Shown here: piece after piece, positions 37,920 through 45,612 of the stretch | Layout of the letters: each line of letters starts with the position of its first letter | Position numbering within the stretch: position 1 is the stretch's first letter | DNA from: Mycobacterium celatum | GTDB lineage: Bacteria > Actinomycetota > Actinomycetes > Mycobacteriales > Mycobacteriaceae | Direction: 5' to 3' | Assembly (NCBI RefSeq): GCF_002101595.1 | Contig: NZ_LQOM01000037.1 | Span: 1 to 64,000, forward strand | Length of the DNA stretch: 64,000 nt | The notes under the pieces: generated by a model | Database searches by the model: none | Told to the model about the DNA's origin: nothing | The model's input: only the letters and a program-made list of their open reading frames with translations | Made by a program: the position numbers and the translations under genes

Positions 37920-38753
37920 TCACAGGAAGGCTCTAACCAGCGCCTTCTCGGGTTTGTCCGTGATTCCTGCGATCGCTCTTATGTTGGCGGCAACGTCACG
38001 GCTTTCACGTTTGCCGACGACGCGAACGAGGACGGGAACCAGCGTCATCCGCGCGGGCGGTTGCAGATACCAGGCGCCCATCGCGGCCGTCCACGATGCG
38101 TGGTTGACTTTCGTCCCTCTCGCATTTTCGGGATGCAGAGCGAGGTCGGTGGCGAAATCCCAAGCGGCAGCACGGAATTTGAAGAGCACCCGTTTGATAA
38201 ACCAAATCTCGTTCGGCACCACTCGGCGGATCCGGCGGAGTTCCGGGGAAAGCTGGTCGACGACGCCGAGCATGCCCGGGATCTGGCCGGCCAGGATGGC
38301 GTTGACCCGGTTGAAGTCCTGCGCCAGGCTCTTCAATGCGTTGGGCGAGACCTCGGCCGCGGCGATGCCCAGGTCGAAACCGATGTGTACGTTGATCGCC
38401 GCCATCAGCTGCTGAATCATCGTGGCCTGGCTGTCGGTATGGCCGATGAAGGCCACCTCCCACGGAAGCGTCAGCCCGTCGTATTGATGCACGTGGAAAT
38501 AGGAGTTCAACGCATTGAAGTAACGCTGGGCGAACACGATGTCGAACTTCTGCATCCGCTGTGGGTCGTCGAACTTGCCCTCTTTGACCGCTTCCCGAAT
38601 CGCGACCGTGGTGCGCTTGTACAAGGAAGCGAAGTAGCCGATGGTGCTCTGCGCTTTGATCGACCAGGCGATGACCTTATCGAGATTGTCCACGACGTCG
38701 TCGATCGATTTGACTTTGTTCAGACGTTGCAATGGCAACACGCGACCGGCCAT
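37920..38753 (-). CDS. DUF5995 family protein
   Basis: A 277-residue helical protein resembling the DUF5995 family, whose function is unknown. Family-like features are FNALNSYFHVHQYDG near residue 82, a conserved HTDSQATMIQQLMAAINVHIGFD stretch near 103-126 (divided by an Ala turn) with several histidines that could bind a metal, and a final basic helix. It is convergent with the FAD oxidoreductase, whose stop is one base away. It is the last gene before the tRNA-derived island boundary. Confidence 0.75.
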   Translation of the reverse strand: MAGRVLPLQRLNKVKSIDDVVDNLDKVIAWSIKAQSTIGYFASLYKRTTVAIREAVKEGKFDDPQRMQKFDIVFAQRYFNALNSYFHVHQYDGLTLPWEVAFIGHTDSQATMIQQLMAAINVHIGFDLGIAAAEVSPNALKSLAQDFNRVNAILAGQIPGMLGVVDQLSPELRRIRRVVPNEIWFIKRVLFKFRAAAWDFATDLALHPENARGTKVNHASWTAAMGAWYLQPPARMTLVPVLVRVVGKRESRDVAANIRAIAGITDKPEKALVRAFL

Positions 38754-38843
38754 GTCGAGAGGGTTTCCTTTGCTGCGCTAGCTGGGGAAACGATTCTCTC
38801 AACGAAAGCAAGGACCGGCTAGGGTAGCCGGATACTCGAGCTA

Positions 38844-38899
38844 TGGCAGGTCCAGGATTCGAACCTGGGTAGGCATACGCCGACGGATTTACAGTCCGC
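38844..38899 (-). repeat. Displaced tRNA-Tyr 3' fragment (att site)
   Basis: These 56 bases are identical to 44902-44957 and contain the anticodon loop, variable arm, T-arm and 3' acceptor strand of tRNA-Tyr. Beyond 38899 the match is lost, so the 5' half is missing and no functional tRNA can be made. It marks the left end of the island. Confidence 0.9.
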
Positions 38900-39121
38900 G
38901 TATCTGGCCGTTTGTACGTTCAAGCTTTGACGGCTTGCGGAAAAAACCGCTGGTCAGCCCGTTGTGTTTGGAGCAGCTTCCGGTAACCATCCAAACCAAC
39001 TACGGGCGATCTGCGGGCGGACTGACGAGCACCCGTGCAGTCGGCACCTAACGGCGGCGTGACAGCGAATGTTGCTGAGCTAGCAGATATGGCCCGGGCG
39101 CTGCTCGTGAAAGATTGATGG
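38900..39121. other. Island left-end non-coding stretch
   Basis: No gene is seen between the att fragment and the first small island gene. The sequence shows no strong hairpin and no integrase remnant on either strand. Confidence 0.4.
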
Positions 39122-39280
39122 ATGCCCGAACACAAGCACAGTTGGGTGGAGGTTGGACAGCCACAACCGGTCGACGACGGGAGCGGCAGAGTGGTTGAAG
39201 TTATCAGGCAATTCCGCTGCAGCGTGTGTGGCCGGATTGAAACGGGCAACTACCCGCCCGGTACGTCACCCAAGCCATAG
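39122..39280 (+). CDS. Small CxxC protein
   Basis: A 52-residue frame, ATG to TAG. It begins MPEHKHSWVEVG and has a single CSVCG knuckle near residue 37 followed by a Pro-rich end, like a half zinc ribbon as found in phage and island proteins. It is unusually polar and well balanced for a random frame in high-GC DNA. No clear ribosome site is seen. The next short frame begins 3 bases after its stop, suggesting a compact island operon. Confidence 0.5.
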   Translation: MPEHKHSWVEVGQPQPVDDGSGRVVEVIRQFRCSVCGRIETGNYPPGTSPKP

Positions 39281-39282
39281 CC

Positions 39283-39405
39283 ATGTCAATGCACGGCACG
39301 CGCAACGGCGGACGCGACGCGTTGGTAGCCATCAACCGGCGGGCACGCCGAGGCGTGATGCGCAGCGATGATCTGAGCACCAATCCAGCGACACTGGGCG
39401 GGTGA
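39283..39405 (+). CDS. Very small Arg-rich frame coupled to next gene
   Basis: A 40-residue basic frame (ATG 39283, TGA 39403-39405) that starts 2 bases after the preceding small gene and overlaps the GTG start of the following membrane gene as GTGA. The sequence contains NRRARRGVMRSDDL and no recognised domain. The tight packing favours translation, perhaps as a leader that couples the membrane gene, but coding status is uncertain. Confidence 0.3.
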   Translation: MSMHGTRNGGRDALVAINRRARRGVMRSDDLSTNPATLGG

Positions 39406-40052
39406 ACTACTGCTACTGGTTGTATCCGTGGCCGGTGGAAATAGTCAGCAACCCATCACCGTGGACATGGCTGGGACCAGTGCTGACGTTCTTTGGGTCC
39501 GTACTGCTGTTTGTGGGTTCATTGATCGTGTTACAGCGAACCAATGATGCCGCAGACCGGCGTACCGCCGAGGACCGCCAGAATGAACGCCAGCGTGACT
39601 ATCGACTGTTTCAGCGAGACACGTTGTTGCGCATTGGTGATGAGGTTGTGGAGGCCGCAATCGAAACGTGGGATCAGTTCGTCACAATCCGCAACTCGCC
39701 TGCGCCCTTGCGGGATGAGCCGTTCAAAGAGATCGCTGTGTGGGGTCGGAAGATTGCAGGAAATGTCGTACGTCTGAGTCTTATCGGTGCACATGAAACA
39801 TCGCAGCGCTGCATAGAGTTGCGGGACGCGGTAAATAACCCCGAGCTACAGCAAACGATCTTGGACCTCGACGTGGTGGAGCGAACCACTATCGGTGCTC
39901 AACTGCATGGCAAGGAGGCCGAACGCTTGGCCCGCCAACAGGAACTAAGGTCGAAATTTGAGGAACTCATGGAGGGTCTTAATGACGCACGCAAGGCTTT
40001 CAGCGACTCGGTCGAGCGTGAACTTGCCCGAACCAACCAACCTCCTCGATAA
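39402..40052 (+). CDS. Membrane-anchored coiled-coil protein
   Basis: A 216-residue protein. One hydrophobic helix (WLGPVLTFFGSVLLFVGSLI near residues 24-43) is followed immediately by a long charged helical region (DRRTAEDRQNERQRDYRLF onward) that is probably coiled coil and cytoplasmic, plus a second helical stretch at the C-terminus (RLARQQELRSKFEELMEGL). No catalytic motif is seen. The layout of one membrane anchor and a long helical stalk is common in small phage or island membrane proteins. Function unknown. Confidence 0.65.
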   Translation: MNYCYWLYPWPVEIVSNPSPWTWLGPVLTFFGSVLLFVGSLIVLQRTNDAADRRTAEDRQNERQRDYRLFQRDTLLRIGDEVVEAAIETWDQFVTIRNSPAPLRDEPFKEIAVWGRKIAGNVVRLSLIGAHETSQRCIELRDAVNNPELQQTILDLDVVERTTIGAQLHGKEAERLARQQELRSKFEELMEGLNDARKAFSDSVERELARTNQPPR

Positions 40053-40141
40053 ATGCATAACGCACTGCAGCCGGTCCTACCAGCACCCGGCCAGGTTAAT
40101 TGACGTGCCGACGGAACCTGTGGCCGCCTTACGATGTCCAG

Positions 40142-40864
40142 GTGGTACCTGAGCCATTGCAGGTCGACCCCGAGCGGCTCGCCGCTGCGGCGTCGCTGCT
40201 GTTGGCGTCGGCGGGCGAGATACCGAGCGCACCCGCGCCCCAGCCCGTGTCTGGCAGTGATCCACTCAGCCAGGCCATCGCGGCGCAGGCGGGCAAGGTT
40301 GAGGCTCCGGTGACTGAGGGCCTGCCAGCTGTGCAGAAGGCCGCGACCGAGAACGTCGAGAATGTCGCCAAAGCGGCGAAGGCTTACGAACAGACAGATC
40401 AGCGACTTGGCGACGACATCAACCGGCGCACGTTTCCCGTTGACAACACAACGACAACCACACCCACGACTCCCTCTACGGCACCAATGCCTGAATGCGA
40501 TCTTGACGAGATAGCCAAGCTGCACCGGAAAGTGGATGACCTTGATCGTCGAGAAGCCAACCTGAGAACGGAAATAGAAGCATTCAACAAGTTGCCGCAC
40601 GATTTCGACATGACTAACCCGGCGGCAGTGAAGGCTGCCGCTGAGTACGAAACAAAACGGGCTGCACTAGTGAAGCGCCGTGACGCCCTGGCGCACGAGG
40701 AAATGGACCTTCGCCGAGAGCTAACGGAGTGCGGAATCAAGATGTATTCGAAGAACGGGCAAGAGATCATCGAGTGGCCTGACGGATCAACAACTCCCAC
40801 CCCTACCCCGAGTACGCCAGCTCCGAACACTCCAACCCCAACCCCATCGGCCAGGCCCCGCTAA
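40142..40864 (+). CDS. Type VII secretion-target (EspC/DUF2580-like) protein
   Basis: A 240-residue protein. Residues ~1-95 resemble the type VII secretion-target family (EspC/DUF2580): LQVDPERLAAAASLLLASAG, then a second amphipathic helix ending in AYEQTDQRLGDDI, matching the helix-turn-helix hairpin of ESX substrates. Next come a Thr/Pro-rich linker, a charged coiled-coil region (~120-210, KLHRKVDDLDRREANLRTEI) and a Thr/Pro-rich tail. It is probably exported through an ESX system or displayed at the envelope. The start GTG 40142 is chosen to begin just before the family domain. The next gene starts 1 base after its stop. Confidence 0.65.
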   Translation: MVPEPLQVDPERLAAAASLLLASAGEIPSAPAPQPVSGSDPLSQAIAAQAGKVEAPVTEGLPAVQKAATENVENVAKAAKAYEQTDQRLGDDINRRTFPVDNTTTTTPTTPSTAPMPECDLDEIAKLHRKVDDLDRREANLRTEIEAFNKLPHDFDMTNPAAVKAAAEYETKRAALVKRRDALAHEEMDLRRELTECGIKMYSKNGQEIIEWPDGSTTPTPTPSTPAPNTPTPTPSARPR

Positions 40865-40865
40865 G

Positions 40866-41804
40866 GTGTCGCGGTTTCGATTTTCGCCCTCGCGGTGGCG
40901 TATTCGCACCGTATTGATTTGCGCCGCAATCATTGTGCTGGTGATCGCAGGCGTGGTCGTATACGAGCGCCATTCGCACAGCACCCTGCCTTGGCGTGAC
41001 AGCCACGTCGCGACATCACCGGCACCTGTCCAAACGGTCGTGCCGTTTACCGGACTGTCCGGTCCTGGTGCCTTGGCTGTCGATTCTGCCGGGAACGTCT
41101 ACGTCGCAGATACCGGCGACAACCGTGTGGTAAAGCTGGCTCCCGAGTCTGCGGCGCAGCAGGTAATCGGGTTCACCGACCTTAACCGCCCGATGGACGT
41201 AGCGGCTGATCGGGCAGGCAACGTCTACGTCGTTGACTTCAAGGACCGACTACTGGAATGGGTTTCGGGGCGTAACACCCAGCGGGTGATTCCGTTTTCT
41301 CACCGGGAGTCACCGGTCGCGGTGGCGGTGGATCCAGCTGGAAACGTCTACGTCGCAGAACAACTCAGTAAGCGGGTTGTGAAGCTGGCAGCGGGAACCG
41401 ATACGCCACAGGTGTTGCCGTTTACCGGCCTTGAATCTCCAGGTTCATTAGCGGTCGATTCGGTCGGCAACGTCTATGTCACCGATTTGGTTAATGGTCA
41501 GGTAGTTGAATTGGTTGCCGCGTCGAACACTCAGCGTGTGTTGCCGTTTGCACGCAACGCCAACCTGTCCACCGACCTCACCGATCCTGGTGCGCTGACA
41601 GTTGATTCGGCGGGAAACGTCTACGTCACAGACAACCTTCTTCGCCAGGTATTGGAGTTGCCAGCGAGCGGTAGCACTCAGCGCGTGGTGCCGTTTTCCG
41701 GTCTTGACGGTCCAGGTGGGCTGGCGGTCGATTCCGCCGACAATGTCTATGTCACCGACACGGGCCACAACCGAGTGCTCAAATTGACAGTGCGTTCGCA
41801 ATGA
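40866..41804 (+). CDS. Membrane-anchored NHL beta-propeller protein
   Basis: A 312-residue protein. An N-terminal anchor (VLICAAIIVLVIAGVVVYE near residues 16-34) is followed by six NHL-type repeats, each with the pattern P-G-x-L-A-V-D-S-x-G-N-V-Y-V-T-D and a closing QRVxPF strand, making a six-bladed propeller outside the membrane. This domain closely resembles the extracellular sensor of the mycobacterial kinase PknD, here without any kinase. It starts GTG one base after the type VII-like gene. A ligand-binding or adhesive role at the surface is inferred. Confidence 0.85.
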   Translation: MSRFRFSPSRWRIRTVLICAAIIVLVIAGVVVYERHSHSTLPWRDSHVATSPAPVQTVVPFTGLSGPGALAVDSAGNVYVADTGDNRVVKLAPESAAQQVIGFTDLNRPMDVAADRAGNVYVVDFKDRLLEWVSGRNTQRVIPFSHRESPVAVAVDPAGNVYVAEQLSKRVVKLAAGTDTPQVLPFTGLESPGSLAVDSVGNVYVTDLVNGQVVELVAASNTQRVLPFARNANLSTDLTDPGALTVDSAGNVYVTDNLLRQVLELPASGSTQRVVPFSGLDGPGGLAVDSADNVYVTDTGHNRVLKLTVRSQ

Positions 41805-41945
41805 TGAACCTGCCGACCGCGTTTCGCTCACCCAGTTGGTGCTTTAGGCGGTCGTTCTCCCCAAGCAATCACGTTTGTCAGCGCGGTTTGGACTTAGCGA
41901 CAGGACAATCCGCATGAACCATCATAACCGAAAGCGAGAAAACGT

Positions 41946-42504
41946 ATGCCCGACGTGAAGCCACTAACGTCCGATTACCTGAAGCTCTGGGTTGATTCGT
42001 GGTCGCAGACCTACCCCGTAGATCACGATACGCTGCTGGCCAAACTACGTGACTTGCCGCATTTCACGATTGAGCAGATGGCCGCTCTTGTCGATTGGAA
42101 GTACCCCCCCCCCGCCCTTGACTGGTCGGCGTCGGGTGCGCCATGAGAGAATACGCGGCCTGGTCGAAAAGAACAGTGAGCAAGCCGTGATCGACGCAAC
42201 CGCAGCGACATTCGCGGAAATCGACGATGAGCGGGCGCTCAAATTGCTGACGAAGCTTTCCGGCATTTGGACGGCGATTGGCAGTACCGCGCTCATGGCG
42301 CATGACCCGGCGCGGTTCACGGTCTATGACGGCCAAGCATCAAAGTCGTTGCGGGCGTTGAATTATCCAGCCAAGCGGGATTCATGGATTGACCATCTGC
42401 ACGGATGCCGCGCTGTAGCAGCGGATACGGGCCACAGCTTACGTACCGTTGACCACGCGCTATTCACGGCCAAAGGGCGGCTGACGCTGCCGGGGCTTAA
42501 ATAA
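41946..42504 (+). pseudogene. HhH/DNA-glycosylase-fold-like protein split at a poly-C tract
   Basis: Two frames together encode one ~185-residue protein. The first starts at ATG 41946 (MPDVKPLTSDYLKLWVDSW) and reaches LVDWKYPPP; the second continues RRVRHERIRGLVEKNSEQAV and on to ...LTLPGLK. They meet at a run of exactly ten C (42104-42113), which shifts the frame so that the first stops at 42144-42146. Removing one C, or adding two, restores one frame. The second part (LSGIWTAIGSTALMAHDPAR, then FTVYDGQASKSLRAL) resembles small proteins with the helix-hairpin-helix DNA-glycosylase fold found in accessory regions. It may be decayed or phase-variable. Confidence 0.7.
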
Positions 42505-42721
42505 CAGGGTTCCGATAGTCATCAAGCCGGAGGACGACAGCGCCGTCGAGCAACCGTGCTATAGCGGCGCACTTGTCGTGACAGTGGGCTAGCCATCCCC
42601 GCGCGGCTGCGCGTTCGGATTCGTCGACGTCACCGGATTCGCGGGCCAGGGCATCGGCTGCGGCCTCCGCTCTGCAGTGCCAGCCTTCCAATTCGGCGTG
42701 GAGTTCGCGGCATGACTCCAA
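42497..42721 (-). CDS. Small Cys-containing hypothetical protein
   Basis: A 74-residue frame starting at TTG 42721 and ending convergently, overlapping the split glycosylase-like gene by 8 bases. It is helical, rich in Ala and Glu, with a CHDKCAAIARLLDG segment and three further Cys/His residues. No ribosome site is clear and the TTG start is weak. The composition is that of a real small mycobacterial protein, but there is no family match. Confidence 0.35.
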   Translation of the reverse strand: MESCRELHAELEGWHCRAEAAADALARESGDVDESERAAARGWLAHCHDKCAAIARLLDGAVVLRLDDYRNPVI

Positions 42722-42874
42722 GGGTAGGCCGCTGGCCCCTCTATCCGGGCCAAGGTTTTTTACATGATTGTGGTTGCATTTTCTTCGCCGAACACCGGTT
42801 GATCAAGCTCGCCGAGGCATACGCTGCCAGCCAGTAAGGCCAGGTCATCCAACGGTGAGCTTGGGAGGTTCGCC

Positions 42875-43681
42875 ATGACGAGTAAAGCGGGGTCCGAGAA
42901 TCCACTCGGGCTGGGGCTGGTGATGGTCGGTGCGTTTGCCATAGCTGTCGCGGCGTTCTTACCGCTCGACGAACCGACCGGCATATTCCGCAGGGTCGAA
43001 GACAACACCCTCATCCAGCACGGCGGCTGGATGCTTGTCGCGCTTGCGCTGGGAATTGCCGCCAGTGGCTACCGGGTCAGCCAGGGCGGGCGAGGCTTAC
43101 GCTGGCTGCCCACCATCCTGTCTGTCATCGCAGCGGCGCTAGTCGTCTACATGGCCAACGATACAGACTTCCGAACTCTTTACCCGGTGCGTCCCGACGG
43201 AACCGTTGATTCCAACCAACCCGGCATGGTCGCCAGCCTTGGCATCGCTATCTACGTTGCGGGTGTGGGTGTGGCTGCCGCACTGATTGGCTCGCTGATA
43301 CTTCTTCAGACCGCGAAGCAACATGCTCTGGATGATCCTTTAGTTGCTGATTGGGAGGAAGCCGCAACGACGAAGAAGTGTCCCGATTGCGCCGAGACAA
43401 TTCTCGTTGACGCCAAGGTCTGCAAGCACTGCGGATACCGGTTCGCCGCTGCGGCTGCGTCTTCCGCACCATCGCCAGCGCTGGCAACGAACAAGCCGAA
43501 ACCGGCTCCGATAAAACAAAGCTCAAAAGCGCCGCCGAGCCAACGGAAGCCAAAACCGACCTTGGGGCCACAGCCTGACCCGAGTAGGCCGGGTGGGTTG
43601 AAAGGCTTTGTGCAAGATTGGAAATCGGTGCCAGCATGGCAAACGCCTCCCAAGCCACAAGGGAAAAGGCAACACAAGTGA
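42875..43681 (+). CDS. Membrane protein with C-terminal zinc ribbon
   Basis: A 268-residue protein. Four hydrophobic helices occupy residues ~10-155 (for example GLVMVGAFAIAVAAFLPL and VAGVGVAAALIGSLILL). A zinc ribbon follows at ~172-190 (KKCPDCAETILVDAKVCKHC, with the paired CxxC spacing of UPF0547-type ribbons). The rest is a long Pro/Lys/Ser-rich disordered tail. The zinc ribbon and tail are probably cytoplasmic. Function unknown. The ATG is preceded by a GGGAGG site 7 bases upstream. Confidence 0.7.
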   Translation: MTSKAGSENPLGLGLVMVGAFAIAVAAFLPLDEPTGIFRRVEDNTLIQHGGWMLVALALGIAASGYRVSQGGRGLRWLPTILSVIAAALVVYMANDTDFRTLYPVRPDGTVDSNQPGMVASLGIAIYVAGVGVAAALIGSLILLQTAKQHALDDPLVADWEEAATTKKCPDCAETILVDAKVCKHCGYRFAAAAASSAPSPALATNKPKPAPIKQSSKAPPSQRKPKPTLGPQPDPSRPGGLKGFVQDWKSVPAWQTPPKPQGKRQHK

Positions 43682-43722
43682 ACATCACGTCCGGTCTCAT
43701 CGTCTTCTGACAGTGGCTAAAG

Positions 43723-44085
43723 ATGCCCATCGGACGTAGCACGAACTCGCAAGGTCAGAGAGTGTTGACCAAAGCGCTACTTGCCATTGCGTTGGTCGCG
43801 ACAACGGCATTACAGCCCGCTCTTGCTTATGCCGATCCCGACAGCGACTTCTTGAAGGCACTCAATATGTACGGGATCGACCTCTCAGTGATGATGGGGC
43901 ATACCATCACCCCGCAAGACGCTATCGAGCTTGGGCACGATATTTGCAACGATCTGCACTCAGGGAAGTCGGCAGAGGCCGAGACCAACGAGGTGTACCG
44001 GATCATGCCGAAAATAACCGACAAACAGGCCGGGAACTTGGTGTCAGCAGCTCAGCTCACGATTTGCCCCGACACCGAATCCTGA
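43723..44085 (+). CDS. Secreted DUF732 protein
   Basis: A ~120-residue exported protein of the mycobacterial DUF732 family. A signal peptide (LTKALLAIALVATTALQPAL, cleavage after AYA near residue 37) is followed by the family pattern: DSDFLKALNMYGIDL, the Ile-Thr-Pro segment DAIELGHDICNDLHSG near residue 63, and a final cysteine in LTICPDTES. Two cysteines could form a disulphide. Function unknown for the whole family. The start may be the ATG at 43723 or an internal TTG nearer the hydrophobic core. Confidence 0.75.
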   Translation: MPIGRSTNSQGQRVLTKALLAIALVATTALQPALAYADPDSDFLKALNMYGIDLSVMMGHTITPQDAIELGHDICNDLHSGKSAEAETNEVYRIMPKITDKQAGNLVSAAQLTICPDTES

Positions 44086-44133
44086 CGAGCCGACCGGAAG
44101 CTAACCGACCGTGTTTTTATCCTCACCCTGAGA

Positions 44134-44593
44134 ATGAAGCTAACGCCGGCTGTCGCAACAGTTTTCGCAGCGCTGACACTGAGCGTGCCTGTGGCGCGGG
44201 CTGACCCCTATGCCGATCTGATCTGCAACAGTCTGCGCGAGCAACTAAACGGCAACGTGGGCCACGACGACTGTGTCGTCCTAGGTGGCTGGTGTTTTAC
44301 ACGGTTAACGATCTCGGGCCGCCAAATATCGTGATCTCCGGGCGGGTGATTTGGTCGGCGGGTCGTCGAAAGTCGCTCAGCGTCCATTCTGGCGATGCCG
44401 GTTTTGCCGATTTCGCAGCGGCGCATGAAACTGCCCGTTCAACACCAGCCACCTAGGCATAACTTACGCGTGGGGCAAGCAGTTCGACCTTTCACCAATG
44501 GCGTCAGCGGCGATCATCAGATACGCGGTTAGCGAATACTGTCCCGTGTATCTGCCGCAGGTGCAACACACCTACCGGGTATCCGGATTGTGA
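44134..44593 (+). pseudogene. Decayed second secreted DUF732-like gene
   Basis: An N-terminal piece at 44134 gives a good signal peptide (MKLTPAVATVFAALTLSVPV, cleavage after ARA) and ADPYADLICNSLREQLNG, then stops at 44332-44334. In another frame, without a start codon, the stretch to 44593 reads AWGKQFDLSPMASAAIIRYA then VSEYCPVYLP, which looks like the C-terminus of DUF732-type exported proteins. At least one frameshift or deletion separates them. The remnant sits between the intact DUF732 gene and the tRNA at the right end of the island. Confidence 0.5.
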
Positions 44594-44901
44594 GGGCATC
44601 AGTTGTTGGTCGAGTTGGAGAGATGCCAGCGCCAAGATCACGCTCAGGGGTACCTATGGTGAACGGGCCAGCGGTGCCGGGCGATGATCGCGGTGCCAAG
44701 TGCAGCAGGCTGTGCTGATGGCGTAAGCCATTCATTACTTGGGGTTATGAGCAATCCTGAGCCACCTTCGCGGGTGGGCAGGACGACCTCGGCGCGGTGG
44801 CCGACGCTTTCGACACGGCAGCGCGATCTACTGCGGGCGACCTGCGGGCGGTCGGCCCGTTGAAGGTCGTTGCGTCAGAGGGAAATAGCCTCTGACCTGG
44901 G
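44594..44901. other. Island right-end non-coding stretch
   Basis: About 300 bases between the decayed gene and tRNA-Tyr. No convincing gene, integrase fragment or strong terminator is visible on either strand. Confidence 0.4.
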
Positions 44902-44984
44902 TGGCAGGTCCAGGATTCGAACCTGGGTAGGCATACGCCGACGGATTTACAGTCCGCTCCCATTGGCCGCTCGGGCAACCTGCC
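44902..44984 (-). tRNA. tRNA-Tyr (anticodon GUA)
   Basis: Read on the minus strand, the 5' GGCAGGT pairs with the 3' ACCTGCC as a seven-base acceptor stem, followed by discriminator A. The T-arm is CCAGG-TTCGAAT-CCTGG. The anticodon loop holds GTA (44948-44950 on the plus strand, complemented), giving Tyr. A long variable arm is present as expected for bacterial tRNA-Tyr (class II). CCA is not fully encoded. Its 3' 56 bases are duplicated at 38844-38899. Confidence 0.95.
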
Positions 44985-45064
44985 TTGGTGCGACTAGCAC
45001 CCTACAACGAGGATGTACTCAGGATACAAACGGCCAAGCAACCAATCGAGAGGGGACGGATCCA

Positions 45065-45556
45065 ATGGCGGATTCATCGTTCGACATCGTCAGCAAGGTC
45101 GATCGCCAGGAGGTCGACAACGCCCTCAACCAGGCCGCCAAGGAACTGGCCACCCGGTTCGACTTCCGCGGCACCGACACCAAGATCGCCTGGAAGGGCG
45201 ACGAGGCCATCGAGCTGACCAGTTCGACCGAGGAGCGCGTCAAAGCCGCCGTCGAGGTGTTCAAGGAGAAGCTGATCCGCCGCGACATCTCCCTGAAGGC
45301 ATTCGAGGCCGGCGAACCGCAGGCCTCCGGCAAGACCTATAAGGTGACCGGCACACTCAAGCAGGGCATTTCCAGCGAGAACGCCAAGAAGATCACCAAG
45401 CTGATCCGCGACGAGGGCCCCAAGAACGTCAAGACCCAGATCCAGGGCGACGAGGTACGGGTGTCCAGCAAAAAGCGCGACGACCTGCAGGCCGTCATCG
45501 CGATGCTGAAGAACGCCGACCTCGACGTGGCCCTGCAGTTCGTCAACTACCGGTAG
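45065..45556 (+). CDS. yajQ: YajQ family nucleotide-binding protein
   Basis: A 163-residue protein of the YajQ/UPF0234 family with two ferredoxin-like halves. It starts [20 protein letters not shown] and shows the family block [19 protein letters not shown] near residues 33-51 and [20 protein letters not shown]. YajQ proteins bind nucleotides, including cyclic di-GMP in Xanthomonas, and RNA; the mycobacterial role is not established. It corresponds to Rv0566c and lies next to tRNA-Tyr on the opposite strand. Its stop codon lies at the -35 position of the following antitoxin promoter. Confidence 0.93.
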   Translation: MADSSFDIVSKVDRQEVDNALNQAAKELATRFDFRGTDTKIAWKGDEAIELTSSTEERVKAAVEVFKEKLIRRDISLKAFEAGEPQASGKTYKVTGTLKQGISSENAKKITKLIRDEGPKNVKTQIQGDEVRVSSKKRDDLQAVIAMLKNADLDVALQFVNYR

Positions 45557-45597
45557 ACCGTGCGATTCGTGCGATTTAGCATAGTGCACGAATCGCA
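45554..45597 (+). promoter_or_regulatory. Promoter and 12-bp inverted-repeat operator of TA pair
   Basis: A perfect inverted repeat, TGCGATTCGTGC at 45561-45572 and its complement at 45586-45597, surrounds a -10-like TAGCAT (45577-45582). TAGACC (45554-45559), which includes the yajQ stop, lies 17 bases upstream of it. The arrangement is what an antitoxin-bound operator should look like, 16 bases before the antitoxin ATG. Confidence 0.7.
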
Positions 45598-45612
45598 TGT
45601 AGAGTGGTCGCT

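Larger units (their letters stand above)
38844..44957. mobile_element. Genomic island integrated at tRNA-Tyr, no integrase
   Basis: A ~6.1-kb segment bounded by a perfect 56-bp direct repeat (38844-38899 and 44902-44957). The right copy is part of the complete tRNA-Tyr gene, from the anticodon loop to the 3' end; the left copy is the displaced 3' fragment. This is the classic product of a tyrosine integrase using a tRNA 3' end as attB. The contents are small mycobacterial accessory genes. No integrase, excisionase or replication gene is recognisable, so the island is either a remnant or depends on a helper. Several genes inside look decayed. Confidence 0.85.

Noticed and set aside
38844..38899. 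A second functional tRNA-Tyr
   Set aside because: The 5' half, including the D-arm and 5' acceptor strand, is missing.
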